A DNA stretch of 64,000 bases from Actinomyces sp. oral taxon 448 str. F0400 (GTDB taxonomy: Bacteria; Actinomycetota; Actinomycetes; Actinomycetales; Actinomycetaceae). The translations under genes and the position numbers were made by a program. Of the stretch, positions 44,466-53,319 are shown piece after piece. The first letter of the stretch is position 1, and every line of letters starts with the position of its first letter. The notes under the pieces are model-generated. The model made no database searches. It had not been told where the DNA came from and saw nothing but the letters and a program-made list of their open reading frames with translations. The stretch spans positions 1,887,865-1,951,864 of the forward strand of contig NZ_GL985606.1 of the NCBI RefSeq assembly GCF_000220835.1, read 5' to 3'.

Positions 44466-47033
44466 ATGACTGCGCAGACCGAGTCGGAGCACACGATCGC
44501 GCCCGATGGGTACGCGCCGTGGTCGGGGCACGTGCCCGACCACGGCCGCCGCACCCCCGTCACGACGTACCGGCTCCAGATGGGTGCCGCGCTCACCTTC
44601 GACGACGCTCGCCGTCTAGTGCCCTATTTGCACGACCTGGGCATCACCGACGTCTACCTCTCCCCCGTGCTGGCCGCCGCCCCGGGGTCGACGCACGGCT
44701 ACGACGTCGTCGACCACACCCGCATCAGCGAGGTCATGGGCGGGCGAGCCGGGCTGGAGCGCCTGGCCGATGATGTGCACGCGGCGGGAATGGGCCTAGT
44801 TCTGGATATTGTGCCCAACCATATGGCGGTACCCACCCCCGCGTGGCACAACTTACCCCTATGGTCCGTTCTGCGCGACGGACCGGACTCCCCCTACGCC
44901 TCCTGGTTCGACGTGTCGGTCGAGGCCCCCATTCTCATGCCGGTGCTCGGCGCGCGCATCGGCAAGGTGCTCGCCGACGAGCAGCTCGTCCTCGATCGTA
45001 TGACGGTGCCCACTGAACCGGAGCGCGGCGAGCAGTGGGTGCTGCGCTATTTCGACCATGTCTTCCCCGTCGCTGAGGGCACCCAGTCTCTGCCGATGCA
45101 TGTGCTCGTCGACCGCCAGCACTACCGGCTGGCCTACTGGAAGGTCGGCGACGAGGAGACCAACTATCGGCGCTTCTTCGACGTCGGCACCCTCGCAGCG
45201 ATCCGCGTGGAGGACCCGGAGGTTTTCGCCGGTTCCCACGAGCTCGTCCTGGATTTGCTGCGCATGGGGGTGGTCGACGCCCTGAGGGTCGACCACCCCG
45301 ATGGCCTGGCCGATCCCACCGGTTATCTCAACCACCTGGCGCAGGCCACTGACGGAGCCTGGATCGCCGCGGAGAAGATCCTCGCCCCTGATGAGCCCCT
45401 GCCGGTCGCCTGGCATGTCGCCGGCACCACGGGGTACGACGCCTCCTGGCGCATCGACCAGCTGCAGGTCGACCCCGGGGGGGCCGCGCGACTCGGCGCT
45501 CTCATGCACGAGCTGACCGGGCAGGCGCCGGTCTCCTACGAGCACGTCGTCGAGCAGGCCAAGCGGGAAGTCATCGACGGGTCGCTGGCGGCGGAGGTCG
45601 ACCGCCTGGCGCACATTCTGGACGAGCTCACCGTTCAGGATGTGCGTTTGCGCGATCACACGCGGCGGGACCTGCGCGCCTGCGTGGTCGAGCTGCTCGT
45701 CGCCGCGCAGCGCTACCGAGCCTACGTCCGCCCGGGGCAGCCCGCCGATCCCGAGCAGGCGGCGGTGCTGCACGCGGACGCCGAACGGGCGCGTCTGAGG
45801 CTCGAGGCCGACCAGGGCGAGACTCTCGACATGGTCGTCGCGATCCTGCTCGGCGAGCCGGTCGGGTCCGAGGGCTTGGCCGCCTCCCCGCTGCGCGCCG
45901 AGGCAGTCATCCGCTTCCAGCAGGTGTGCGGGGCTGTGACCGCCAAGGGTGTGGAGGACACGGCCTTCTATCGGTGGACGCATCTGACCAGTCTGACCGA
46001 AGTGGGTGGGAACCCGGGCGGCTTCGCCCTGGGCGCCGATGAGGCCCACGCCTGGGCGGACCGCGTCCAGGACGTGTGGCCCTGCACGATGGTGGCCACG
46101 ACCACCCACGACACTAAGCGCGGGGAGGACGTGCGAGCCCGTCTCGATGTGCTGGCCTCCTACGCCGAGGAGTGGAACGACCTGGTCCACCGGCTGCGGG
46201 ACGCCACCGAGGACGCGCGCCCCACCGATCTGGACGGGCGCACCGAGAATCTTCTGTGGCAGACCCTGTGGGGCACGTGGGCCCCGGACACCGACGACCC
46301 CATGACCCCCGAGCGGCTGTCCGCCTATCTCGTCAAGGCATCGCGCGAGCAGAAGGGCTGGACCACGTGGTCCGCCCCGGACACCGACCGGGAGCGAGCC
46401 CTGGCCGACTACGCGGCTCACCTGCTCGCCGACCCGGACACGGCTCAGGAGATGAACGCCTTCGCCTCCCTCACCGCCCGGGATGTGGCTTCTGTCATCC
46501 TGGCGAACAAGGCCATGGCGTTGACCTGGTTCGGAGTGGCAGACATCTACCAGGGCAGTGAGGTCACTCGCACAAGTCTGGTCGATCCGGACAATCGCCG
46601 GCCTGTGGCCTACGACGGCGAGGCAGGGCTGCGCGAGATGCTCGCCCAGATCTCCGCCGGCGGGTCGCCTCGCACACTGGACCAGGAGAAGCTGCGGCTG
46701 ACGCGATGCCTGACCCACCTGCGCGCTGAACGGCCGGACACCTTCGTCGGCCCGCGCTCGGGTTACCGTACGGTCCCGGTGACGACCTCCCACGCCTTCT
46801 CCTACGCCCGGCTGCTCGATGAGGAGCCCGATGTCATCGTCATCGTGCGCCGCCTGAGCCGCCGTCTGGCCCGGCTGGGCGGCTGGCGCGAGGAGAGCGT
46901 CGTGCTGCCCGAGGGCATCTGGAACGAGGTCCTGTCAGGGCGCCCGGTCGACGGCGGAGCTCGGCGCTTGGCAGACGTGCTCGACGACCTGCCCGTCGTC
47001 GTACTGGCGCGTGAGAGGGGGGAGGCCGCGTGA
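44466..47033 (+). CDS. treY: Maltooligosyl trehalose synthase TreY
   Basis: Rearranges the reducing end of a maltooligosaccharide into a trehalosyl unit. The 855-residue product starts at ATG 44466 with GAGGAGG upstream. The GH13 family pattern is TYRLQMGAALTFDDARRLVP, SPVLAAAPGSTHGYDVVDH, IVPNHMA, VDALRVDHPDGLADP (nucleophile Asp) and WIAAEKIL (acid Glu). The C-terminal TTTHDTKRGEDVRARL segment is specific to TreY. The stop overlaps the treZ start by 4 nt (GTGA). Confidence 0.96.
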   Translation: MTAQTESEHTIAPDGYAPWSGHVPDHGRRTPVTTYRLQMGAALTFDDARRLVPYLHDLGITDVYLSPVLAAAPGSTHGYDVVDHTRISEVMGGRAGLERLADDVHAAGMGLVLDIVPNHMAVPTPAWHNLPLWSVLRDGPDSPYASWFDVSVEAPILMPVLGARIGKVLADEQLVLDRMTVPTEPERGEQWVLRYFDHVFPVAEGTQSLPMHVLVDRQHYRLAYWKVGDEETNYRRFFDVGTLAAIRVEDPEVFAGSHELVLDLLRMGVVDALRVDHPDGLADPTGYLNHLAQATDGAWIAAEKILAPDEPLPVAWHVAGTTGYDASWRIDQLQVDPGGAARLGALMHELTGQAPVSYEHVVEQAKREVIDGSLAAEVDRLAHILDELTVQDVRLRDHTRRDLRACVVELLVAAQRYRAYVRPGQPADPEQAAVLHADAERARLRLEADQGETLDMVVAILLGEPVGSEGLAASPLRAEAVIRFQQVCGAVTAKGVEDTAFYRWTHLTSLTEVGGNPGGFALGADEAHAWADRVQDVWPCTMVATTTHDTKRGEDVRARLDVLASYAEEWNDLVHRLRDATEDARPTDLDGRTENLLWQTLWGTWAPDTDDPMTPERLSAYLVKASREQKGWTTWSAPDTDRERALADYAAHLLADPDTAQEMNAFASLTARDVASVILANKAMALTWFGVADIYQGSEVTRTSLVDPDNRRPVAYDGEAGLREMLAQISAGGSPRTLDQEKLRLTRCLTHLRAERPDTFVGPRSGYRTVPVTTSHAFSYARLLDEEPDVIVIVRRLSRRLARLGGWREESVVLPEGIWNEVLSGRPVDGGARRLADVLDDLPVVVLARERGEAA

Positions 47034-48877
47034 ACGCCCGACGACGCTCCCCCGCGCTGCCGGTGGGCCCATCTGTGCCGGTGTGGGCGCCGCAGGCCCG
47101 CCGCGTCGACCTGCATCTGCCCGAGGCCGACGAGACCTTGACCATGGAGGCCCGTGGGAACGGCTGGTGGGTCAGCCCCCGCCCTCTGCCCGCGGGCACC
47201 GACTACGCCTTCCGGCTGGATGGCGGGAATGACGACCTTCCCGACCCGCGCAGCGCCTGGCAGCCCCACGGTGTGCACGGCCCTTCGCGCGTCTTCGACG
47301 CCACCGCCCTGCACTGGACGGACGAGAGCTGGCAGGGACGCGATGCCCTGGGCGCCGTCATCTACGAGCTCCACGTCGGCACCTTCACGCCCGAAGGAAC
47401 CTTGGAGTCGGCCACCGAGAGGCTGGATCACCTCGCCGCCCTCGGAATCGATCTGGTCGAGCTCATGCCGGTGGCGGGCTTCCCCGGCCGGGCGGGCTGG
47501 GGCTATGACGGCGTCGACCTGTGGGCGGTGCACGAGGCCTACGGGGGGCCGGCATCGCTGGCCGGGTTCGTCGACGCCGCGCACACCGCCGGCATCGGCG
47601 TGTGCCTCGATGTCGTCTACAACCACCTGGGCCCATCGGGCAACTACCTGGGCCGTTTCGGCCCCTACTTCACCCAGGCGCACGAGACGCCATGGGGCTC
47701 CGCCGTCAACTATGACCAATCCGGTTCCGAACAGGTGCGCGCCTTCGTCATCGATTCGGCGCTGCGCTGGTTGACGGACTTCCACGTCGACGCCCTGCGC
47801 CTGGACGCCATCCACGAGATCCGCGACGACGCCTCTCGCGGCGCCGAGCCCCATCAGCACCTGCTGGCCGAGCTGTCGGACGCCGTCGGAGAGTTGTCCG
47901 ATGAGCTCGGCAAGCCCCTGTCACTCATAGCCGAATCAGATCTCAATGACGCCGGCGTGATCACACCCACGCGCACCATGCAGCCTTTCCGCACACCCTC
48001 GCTCGGCATGACCGCGCAATGGGCAGATGACGTCCACCACGCCCTGCACGCCCGGGTGACCGGCGAGTCCCAGGGCTACTACGCGGATTTCGCCGCGCCG
48101 GATGCGCTCAGGCGTGTTTATGAGGGAGCCTTCCTCCACAACGGCGGATGGTCGTCCTTCCGCGGGAGCCGCTGGGGCGCACCCGTCCCGGCCGGGACGG
48201 ACCCGCGCCGCTTCGTCATTTTCGACTCCAACCACGATCAGGTGGGCAATCGTGCCACCGGCGACCGTCCGGCCGCTTCGTTGACCGACGACGCGGTGGC
48301 CGCCGAGGCCGCACTCATCCTCCTGTCCCCATTCACGCCGATGCTGTTCATGGGCGAGGAGTGGGGCACTCGTCGGCCCTTCCAGTTCTTCACCGATCAC
48401 TCAGAACCCGATCTGGCTCAGGCGGTGACGCAGGGGCGTCGCAGGGAGTTCGCCTCCTTCGGCTGGGGCGCCGATGAAGTGCCCGATCCGCAGGCTCGTT
48501 CCACCGTCGAGGCCTCGACCCTGGACTGGAACGAGCCCCGGCGGCCGGCCCACGCCCGCATGCTCGCCTGGTACCGCGACCTCATCGCCCTGCGGCGCCG
48601 GCTCGACCTGGGCAGGCGGGGCCTGTGGCCCGGGCTGCGAGATGTCGGCGACGTCATCGTTCTGACCGTCCCAGCGCGTCCGGGCCGCCGCGAGGCGGAA
48701 CTGGTCGTGGCCACGAGTCTCGCACCCGCCGACCGGCCCGAGGCGACCGCGACCGGACTCGACGGCCTCGTACCGGACGCCGCCGCGCTCGATGTGGCCC
48801 TGTCCTGGCGGGGGGCGTCGCCCAACGGCTCGATCCTGCATCCGGGGGAGACCATGGCTCTCCTGCGGTACGCGTGA
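47030..48877 (+). CDS. treZ: Malto-oligosyltrehalose trehalohydrolase TreZ
   Basis: Releases trehalose from the TreY product. The 615-residue GH13 enzyme starts at GTG 47030. An N-terminal beta domain (VPVWAPQARRVDLHLP) is followed by YELHVGTFTPEGT, LMPVAGFPGRAGWGYDGVD, VVYNHLGPSGNY, VDALRLDAIHEI (nucleophile), LIAESDLND (acid), and DSNHDQVGNRATGDR. LFMGEEWG is typical. Completes the two-step TreY/TreZ route. Confidence 0.96.
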   Translation: MNARRRSPALPVGPSVPVWAPQARRVDLHLPEADETLTMEARGNGWWVSPRPLPAGTDYAFRLDGGNDDLPDPRSAWQPHGVHGPSRVFDATALHWTDESWQGRDALGAVIYELHVGTFTPEGTLESATERLDHLAALGIDLVELMPVAGFPGRAGWGYDGVDLWAVHEAYGGPASLAGFVDAAHTAGIGVCLDVVYNHLGPSGNYLGRFGPYFTQAHETPWGSAVNYDQSGSEQVRAFVIDSALRWLTDFHVDALRLDAIHEIRDDASRGAEPHQHLLAELSDAVGELSDELGKPLSLIAESDLNDAGVITPTRTMQPFRTPSLGMTAQWADDVHHALHARVTGESQGYYADFAAPDALRRVYEGAFLHNGGWSSFRGSRWGAPVPAGTDPRRFVIFDSNHDQVGNRATGDRPAASLTDDAVAAEAALILLSPFTPMLFMGEEWGTRRPFQFFTDHSEPDLAQAVTQGRRREFASFGWGADEVPDPQARSTVEASTLDWNEPRRPAHARMLAWYRDLIALRRRLDLGRRGLWPGLRDVGDVIVLTVPARPGRREAELVVATSLAPADRPEATATGLDGLVPDAAALDVALSWRGASPNGSILHPGETMALLRYA

Positions 48878-48889
48878 AGAGCCCCACGG

Positions 48890-50020
48890 TCACTTCCCTT
48901 CGGCGTTCGCCGTCTCGCCTCCGAACGGCCACGAGGAGCCGACGCGGTCACGCAAACCCGCGACGGCTCGACTCGCGTTGTGCTTGAGGTCGAGAGCCCG
49001 CACCAGGGCGGCGTAGGTGTGCGGGTGGACGGGCAGGTCCCACGCCCCCGGAACATCGATCGGCCCGCGTGTGACGAACTTGTTCTTGAACTCCCTCACG
49101 CCCGCGAGTTCGGGAACCCGCTCGGAATCGACCCCCATGAGATCGTAGCGCCGCACGCCCTCGGCCCTGAGCCAGCAGGCCTCCCTGTACACCAGGGCGT
49201 CGGCGGCGCGCATGCGGCGTCCCTCGGCCGATGATCCGGCGTAGTAGCGCATGGCGCAGTCCCCCCAAACGGTCACCAGCGACCACACGAGGGCCCTCCC
49301 GCCCCGCCGACGCACAACGTACAGCCGTGCGTGTTGAGGGCCGAGGGTGCGCAGCATGGTGCGGTAGGTGGCCTCGGGAGCTGCGCGGAAACCGTCGCGC
49401 TCACCGGTCTCGGCGAGGATTTCGTAGAGTTCGGAGAAGACCTCCTCGGCCCGCGACGTCTCGTCATGGTAGGTGAGGTCTTCGTTGCGCAGCGCCTTAC
49501 GGACATCGCGCCGCCCGCGCGATTTGAAAGAGGCCAGCACGGCCTCGTCGTCGTCGCTGCGACCCAGGTCGAGGACGACCGTGCGGTCATAGGTCATGGT
49601 CTGCAACAGCTCGTGGGACCGGTCGGACCCGTGGTGGAAGTGGGCGCGCACGAACACCACCGACGGGTCGTGGAACCGCACCCCGTCGAGAAGAAGCTCG
49701 TACAGGTCGGCCTCCTCACTTCTAGTGGGGGCCCCGTTCAACCAGACCGGAGCGTGCCGAGCCCATAAGTAGGGGAACCCGCGCACGCTCATCCGCGTCA
49801 GGGAGAGCAGGGCTCGGGGGCTGCCGTCGGGACGCTCGTAGACAACGCGGCCCCACGGCTCACGACCGCTCATGGCCGCGTCGAAGGAGTCCCACACGAT
49901 GGTCTGCTCCACAGGCAGGGTAACCGCAGCATTCTGCGCGATCCGCGCGAATGTCTCCCACTCGACGCGCCGCATCGTGCCATGCGGAATGGCCGTCGCC
50001 GCCGTCCCGGTCTGGCTCAT
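48890..50020 (-). CDS. FemA/FemB-family aminoacyltransferase, second copy
   Basis: This 376-residue paralogue of the 39.3-kb gene shares TYDRTVVLDLG, RRDVRKALRNED, ETGERDGFRAAPEATYRTML, RTLGPQHARLYVVRR and GVDSERVPELAGVREFKNKF. It has the same double-GNAT fold and probably adds another bridge residue. Both paralogues are on the minus strand, but 8.6 kb apart. ATG 50020 was taken. It is convergent with treZ (12 bp). Confidence 0.8.
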   Translation of the reverse strand: MSQTGTAATAIPHGTMRRVEWETFARIAQNAAVTLPVEQTIVWDSFDAAMSGREPWGRVVYERPDGSPRALLSLTRMSVRGFPYLWARHAPVWLNGAPTRSEEADLYELLLDGVRFHDPSVVFVRAHFHHGSDRSHELLQTMTYDRTVVLDLGRSDDDEAVLASFKSRGRRDVRKALRNEDLTYHDETSRAEEVFSELYEILAETGERDGFRAAPEATYRTMLRTLGPQHARLYVVRRRGGRALVWSLVTVWGDCAMRYYAGSSAEGRRMRAADALVYREACWLRAEGVRRYDLMGVDSERVPELAGVREFKNKFVTRGPIDVPGAWDLPVHPHTYAALVRALDLKHNASRAVAGLRDRVGSSWPFGGETANAEGK

Positions 50021-50192
50021 CTGCTCTCCTTCCGACGCCCATGCACGAGCGCCCGCGGGTCCGACAACGATGAACTAATGGTAACGAAGCCCCTGTCCCC
50101 CCAGGATCGTGTCCGCAGCGTGAGTAATTCCCGTCGGTGCTCCCGTCGGCGTGGCAGCGGGCCTCATCGCCTCGCCCCGGTAGCCTGGCGAG

Positions 50193-50795
50193 GTGACCGA
50201 CTCCTCCCTCACGGGTTCCCCCCAAGACCCCAAGCCCGCCGTCCCCGATCGCTTCGCCGAGGCGCTGCTGTCCATGCGTCACGCAACCAGGCCCAGAGGC
50301 CTCATCCTGGACGAGGTCCCCGCACCGCGCCGGCTGGCTCCCTACGCGGCGGCGCTCACCGCCGAGACGGCCGAGACGTCCTCCGACACCCCGATGGCCT
50401 CGGGCAAGTTCATCGTCCTGCACGATCCCGCCGGCCAGGAGGCGTGGGACGGCGACCTCAGGCTGGTGGTCATGACGCGGTCCCGCCTTGACGAGGAAGC
50501 GGGCACCGATCCGCTGCTCGGCTCCGCCGCGTGGTCCTGGCTCACCGACGCTCTCCACGGCGCCGGAGCGGGGTACAGGGCGCTCGTCGGGACGGTCACC
50601 CGCGTACTGTCCGAGACCTTCGGAGGGCTCGAGCTCGACGATTCGTGCGCCCATGCCGAGGTCCGCGCCTCGTGGAGCCCCACCACCCCCGACCTCACGC
50701 CCCACCTGGAGGCGTGGTACGAGCTGATCCACGTCGCCGCCGGTCATGAGCCGGAGATCGCCACGCCCATCGAGCTGGCCAGCGTGGTGCGGTGA
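50193..50795 (+). CDS. DUF3000 family protein
   Basis: The 200-residue protein starts at GTG 50193. It has the pattern FAEALLSMRHATRPRGLILD, PAPRRLAPYAAALTA and ASGKFIVLHDPAGQEAWDGD, as in the actinobacterial DUF3000 family. It has no signal or membrane helix. Function is unknown to me. It overlaps the RNase D gene by 4 nt (GTGA), an order seen across actinobacteria. Confidence 0.82.
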   Translation: MTDSSLTGSPQDPKPAVPDRFAEALLSMRHATRPRGLILDEVPAPRRLAPYAAALTAETAETSSDTPMASGKFIVLHDPAGQEAWDGDLRLVVMTRSRLDEEAGTDPLLGSAAWSWLTDALHGAGAGYRALVGTVTRVLSETFGGLELDDSCAHAEVRASWSPTTPDLTPHLEAWYELIHVAAGHEPEIATPIELASVVR

Positions 50796-52105
50796 CGGTG
50801 CGCCCATCCGGTCAATCCACCCCCCGCCCGGTCCCGGTACCCGGGACCACCGACTCACCGGTCCCGCCCGACGACGTCGTGGCCTACACGCGCCCGCGCG
50901 ACGGACTGCCCCCGGTCACGGACTCGCCAGCCGCCCTCCGCAGCGCCTCGGCGGCCCTGGCGAAGGGTGCAGGGCCCGTCGCCGTCGACGCCGAACGAGC
51001 CTCGGGCTTCCGATACGGGCAGGACGCCTATCTCATTCAACTGCGGCGCGCCGGCAGCGGCACGCTCCTCATCGACCCGGTCACGGCGGGGCCTCTGGAT
51101 GCACTCGCGCAGGTGCTCGACGGTCCCGAGTGGATCCTGCACGCCGCCGACCAGGACCTGCCCTGCCTGCACGAGCTCGGACTAAGACCGCGCTCCCTGT
51201 TCGATACCGAGCTCGCGGCCCGTCTCCTCGGCCGCACCCATGTGGGTCTCGGCGCGGTCACCGAGGAGACTCTGGGCCTCAGACTCGCCAAGGATCACGC
51301 GGCGGCGGACTGGTCCGTCCGCCCGCTACCCGACTCCTGGCTCATCTACGCCGCCCTCGACGTCGAACTGCTCGCCGAACTGCGCGACGCATTGAGCACC
51401 GAGCTCCGGGTAGCGGGCAAGGCGCAATGGGCGGCTCAGGAATTCGAATACGAGCGGACCAGGCCGCCGCGTCCGACGAGAGTCGATCCGTGGCGCAGGA
51501 CGCCGCACGCGGGCCGCGCCGTGCGTACTCCGCGGTCGCTGGCGGTACTTCGAGAATTGTGGATCGCCCGCGAGAAGCTGGCCGCCGAACTGGATCGCAC
51601 CCCCTCCAGAGTCCTGTCGCACCAGGCGCTCATCGCTGCTGCGATCACACGGCCGACGTCGCGGCGCAAGCTCGTCGCGATCAAAGAATTCTCCTCTCGT
51701 CAGACCCGGCAGCACCAGGAGGTGTGGTGGGAGGCCGTTGATCGGGCCATGCATCTACCGGAAAGCGACCTGCCTCCCGTGCACGCGCCTCTGCCCGACG
51801 GCGAACTCCCGCAACCGCGTTCATGGGGGCGTCATCACCCCGAAGCCGCGCGGGCGCTCGAGGTCGTGCGCCTGACCGTGCGCTCTCGGGCCGACGAGCT
51901 GCGTCTGCCCCAGGAGCTGCTCCTGTCCCCGGATTCTCAGCGCCATCTCGCTTGGGATCTCGGCAGAGCCCGAGAGGCCGGAGCCCCGGCTGATACCTCC
52001 ACGCCAGCTGTGGCCGCGCGTCTGACGGAGCTGGAGGCACGCCCCTGGCAGGTCGAGCAGGTGGGTCCGGCCTTGAGCGAGGCTCTCACCACGGCTTTGG
52101 CGTGA
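50792..52105 (+). CDS. HRDC domain ribonuclease D-like 3'-5' exonuclease
   Basis: The 437-residue protein has a DEDD exonuclease core: VAVDAERASGFRYGQDAYLI with DAE (motif I), LHAADQDLPCL (motif II) and YAALDVELL (motif III). An HRDC domain follows (LAVLRELWIAREKLAAELDR, then VLSHQALIAAA) and a second helical repeat. It is related to RNase D and likely trims tRNA or other RNA 3' ends. GTG 50792 overlaps DUF3000. Confidence 0.88.
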   Translation: MTVRPSGQSTPRPVPVPGTTDSPVPPDDVVAYTRPRDGLPPVTDSPAALRSASAALAKGAGPVAVDAERASGFRYGQDAYLIQLRRAGSGTLLIDPVTAGPLDALAQVLDGPEWILHAADQDLPCLHELGLRPRSLFDTELAARLLGRTHVGLGAVTEETLGLRLAKDHAAADWSVRPLPDSWLIYAALDVELLAELRDALSTELRVAGKAQWAAQEFEYERTRPPRPTRVDPWRRTPHAGRAVRTPRSLAVLRELWIAREKLAAELDRTPSRVLSHQALIAAAITRPTSRRKLVAIKEFSSRQTRQHQEVWWEAVDRAMHLPESDLPPVHAPLPDGELPQPRSWGRHHPEAARALEVVRLTVRSRADELRLPQELLLSPDSQRHLAWDLGRAREAGAPADTSTPAVAARLTELEARPWQVEQVGPALSEALTTALA

Positions 52106-52110
52106 GCCGG

Positions 52111-52989
52111 TCAGCGCACGGTGAACCCGTGAGAACGAAAGATGTCTCGAGTCGATTCGACGAGCTTGGGCTCCGGAGGCAGAGTGTTACGCAGGTGGTA
52201 ATTCAATCCCAGGGACTTCCACTTGTCAGCACCCATTTGATGGAAGGGCAGAACCTCCACGCGGGAGACGGTGCTGCGCCAGCGCTCAACGATACGAGCG
52301 ACATTCTCAACGTTCTCGGGATCGTCGGTCAGGTCCGGAACAAGAACGAACCGGATCCAGATCTCGATGCCTCGGGCGGCCAGCCGATCGCCGAAGGTGA
52401 TCGTCGGAGCCAGAGCCCGGCCCGTGACCTTCTTGTAGGTCTCCTCGTCACCACTCTTGACGTCGAGGAGCACCAGGTCGATGTTGCCCAGCATCTCCTC
52501 GGAGCAGTTCGCACCGAGGAACCCGGAGGTGTCGATGCACGTATGGATTCCCATCGCTTTGGCACCGGCCAGCAACCGCGCCGCGAAAGCGGGCTGCATG
52601 AGGACCTCGCCACCGGACAGCGTGATACCGCCCTTGGAGGCTCGGAACACGCTCCGGTAGCGCCTTATGCGACGCAGAAGCTCGTCGGCCTCGACCGGTT
52701 CCCCGTCCCTCATGAGGAAGGTGTCGGGATTGTGGCAGTAGAGGCAGCGCAGCGGGCAGCCGTTGAGGAAAATAGTCATCCTCGTGCCCGGCCCGTCCAC
52801 CGCGGTCACGAGCTCCCAGGAGTGGATGGATCCGAGCGACCCGTCGCGCATCCGGGCTAGACGTTCCGAGCGCTGGAGGTCGGTCAGTTCCTCGAGCCCG
52901 CCGATCCCCGCCCCGTGCAGACGGGCGGCCGGGGCCAGGAAGTCCTGGTCCCGGCCGCCCGGTGCCGCGGGGGTGATGGTCTCAGTCAT
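52111..52989 (-). CDS. pflA: Pyruvate formate-lyase activating enzyme
   Basis: This radical-SAM enzyme makes the glycyl radical on its partner. The 292-residue product starts at ATG 52989. The [4Fe-4S] motif is CPLRCLYC (C78, C82, C85), with NPDTF and later GGITLSGGEVLMQP, the SAM-binding GGE motif. The N-terminal 55 residues form an extension not found in E. coli PflA (246 residues). It is 21 bp after the glycyl-radical gene and is probably cotranscribed with it and with pflB. Confidence 0.93.
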   Translation of the reverse strand: MTETITPAAPGGRDQDFLAPAARLHGAGIGGLEELTDLQRSERLARMRDGSLGSIHSWELVTAVDGPGTRMTIFLNGCPLRCLYCHNPDTFLMRDGEPVEADELLRRIRRYRSVFRASKGGITLSGGEVLMQPAFAARLLAGAKAMGIHTCIDTSGFLGANCSEEMLGNIDLVLLDVKSGDEETYKKVTGRALAPTITFGDRLAARGIEIWIRFVLVPDLTDDPENVENVARIVERWRSTVSRVEVLPFHQMGADKWKSLGLNYHLRNTLPPEPKLVESTRDIFRSHGFTVR

Positions 52990-53010
52990 CTGAGTCCAGC
53001 ACCGCCCAGC

Positions 53011-53256
53011 TCAGGCGCCAGCGTGGAAGGTACGGTTGAGGACGTCCAGCTGCTGCTCACGCGTGAGCTTGACGAAGTTGACGGCGTAGCCGGAGACGCG
53101 GACCGTGAGGTTCGGGTAGTTCTCCGGGTGCTCCATCGCGTCCTCGAGCGTGTTACGATCCAGGACATTGATGTTGGCGTGGTACAAACCCTTCACGCCG
53201 CCGTTGTCCTGACGCTGCGCCTTCATCGAGGCGAGGCGCTCCTCATACGTGGCCAT
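53011..53256 (-). CDS. grcA: Free-standing glycyl-radical domain of pyruvate formate-lyase (GrcA-like)
   Basis: The 81-residue protein starts at ATG 53256, with AAAGGGG 6-7 nt upstream. It holds only the C-terminal PFL finger loop: [20 protein letters not shown], then RVSGYAV with the radical Gly at residue 56, and [13 protein letters not shown]. In E. coli PflB this domain is fused to the end of the enzyme, and YfiD/GrcA serves as a spare. Here the adjacent pflB lacks the domain, so this protein must supply the radical. It sits between pflB (63 bp) and pflA (21 bp). Confidence 0.9.
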   Translation of the reverse strand: MATYEERLASMKAQRQDNGGVKGLYHANINVLDRNTLEDAMEHPENYPNLTVRVSGYAVNFVKLTREQQLDVLNRTFHAGA

Positions 53257-53319
53257 AATCGGCCCCTTTCTAGTGGTGAGAGATATGGTCGACAGAGAGT
53301 CGGTGGGTGACCGGTAAGA

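Noticed and set aside
44859..46793. 644-codon minus-strand frame opposite treY
   Set aside because: Antisense shadow of treY, low-complexity composition.
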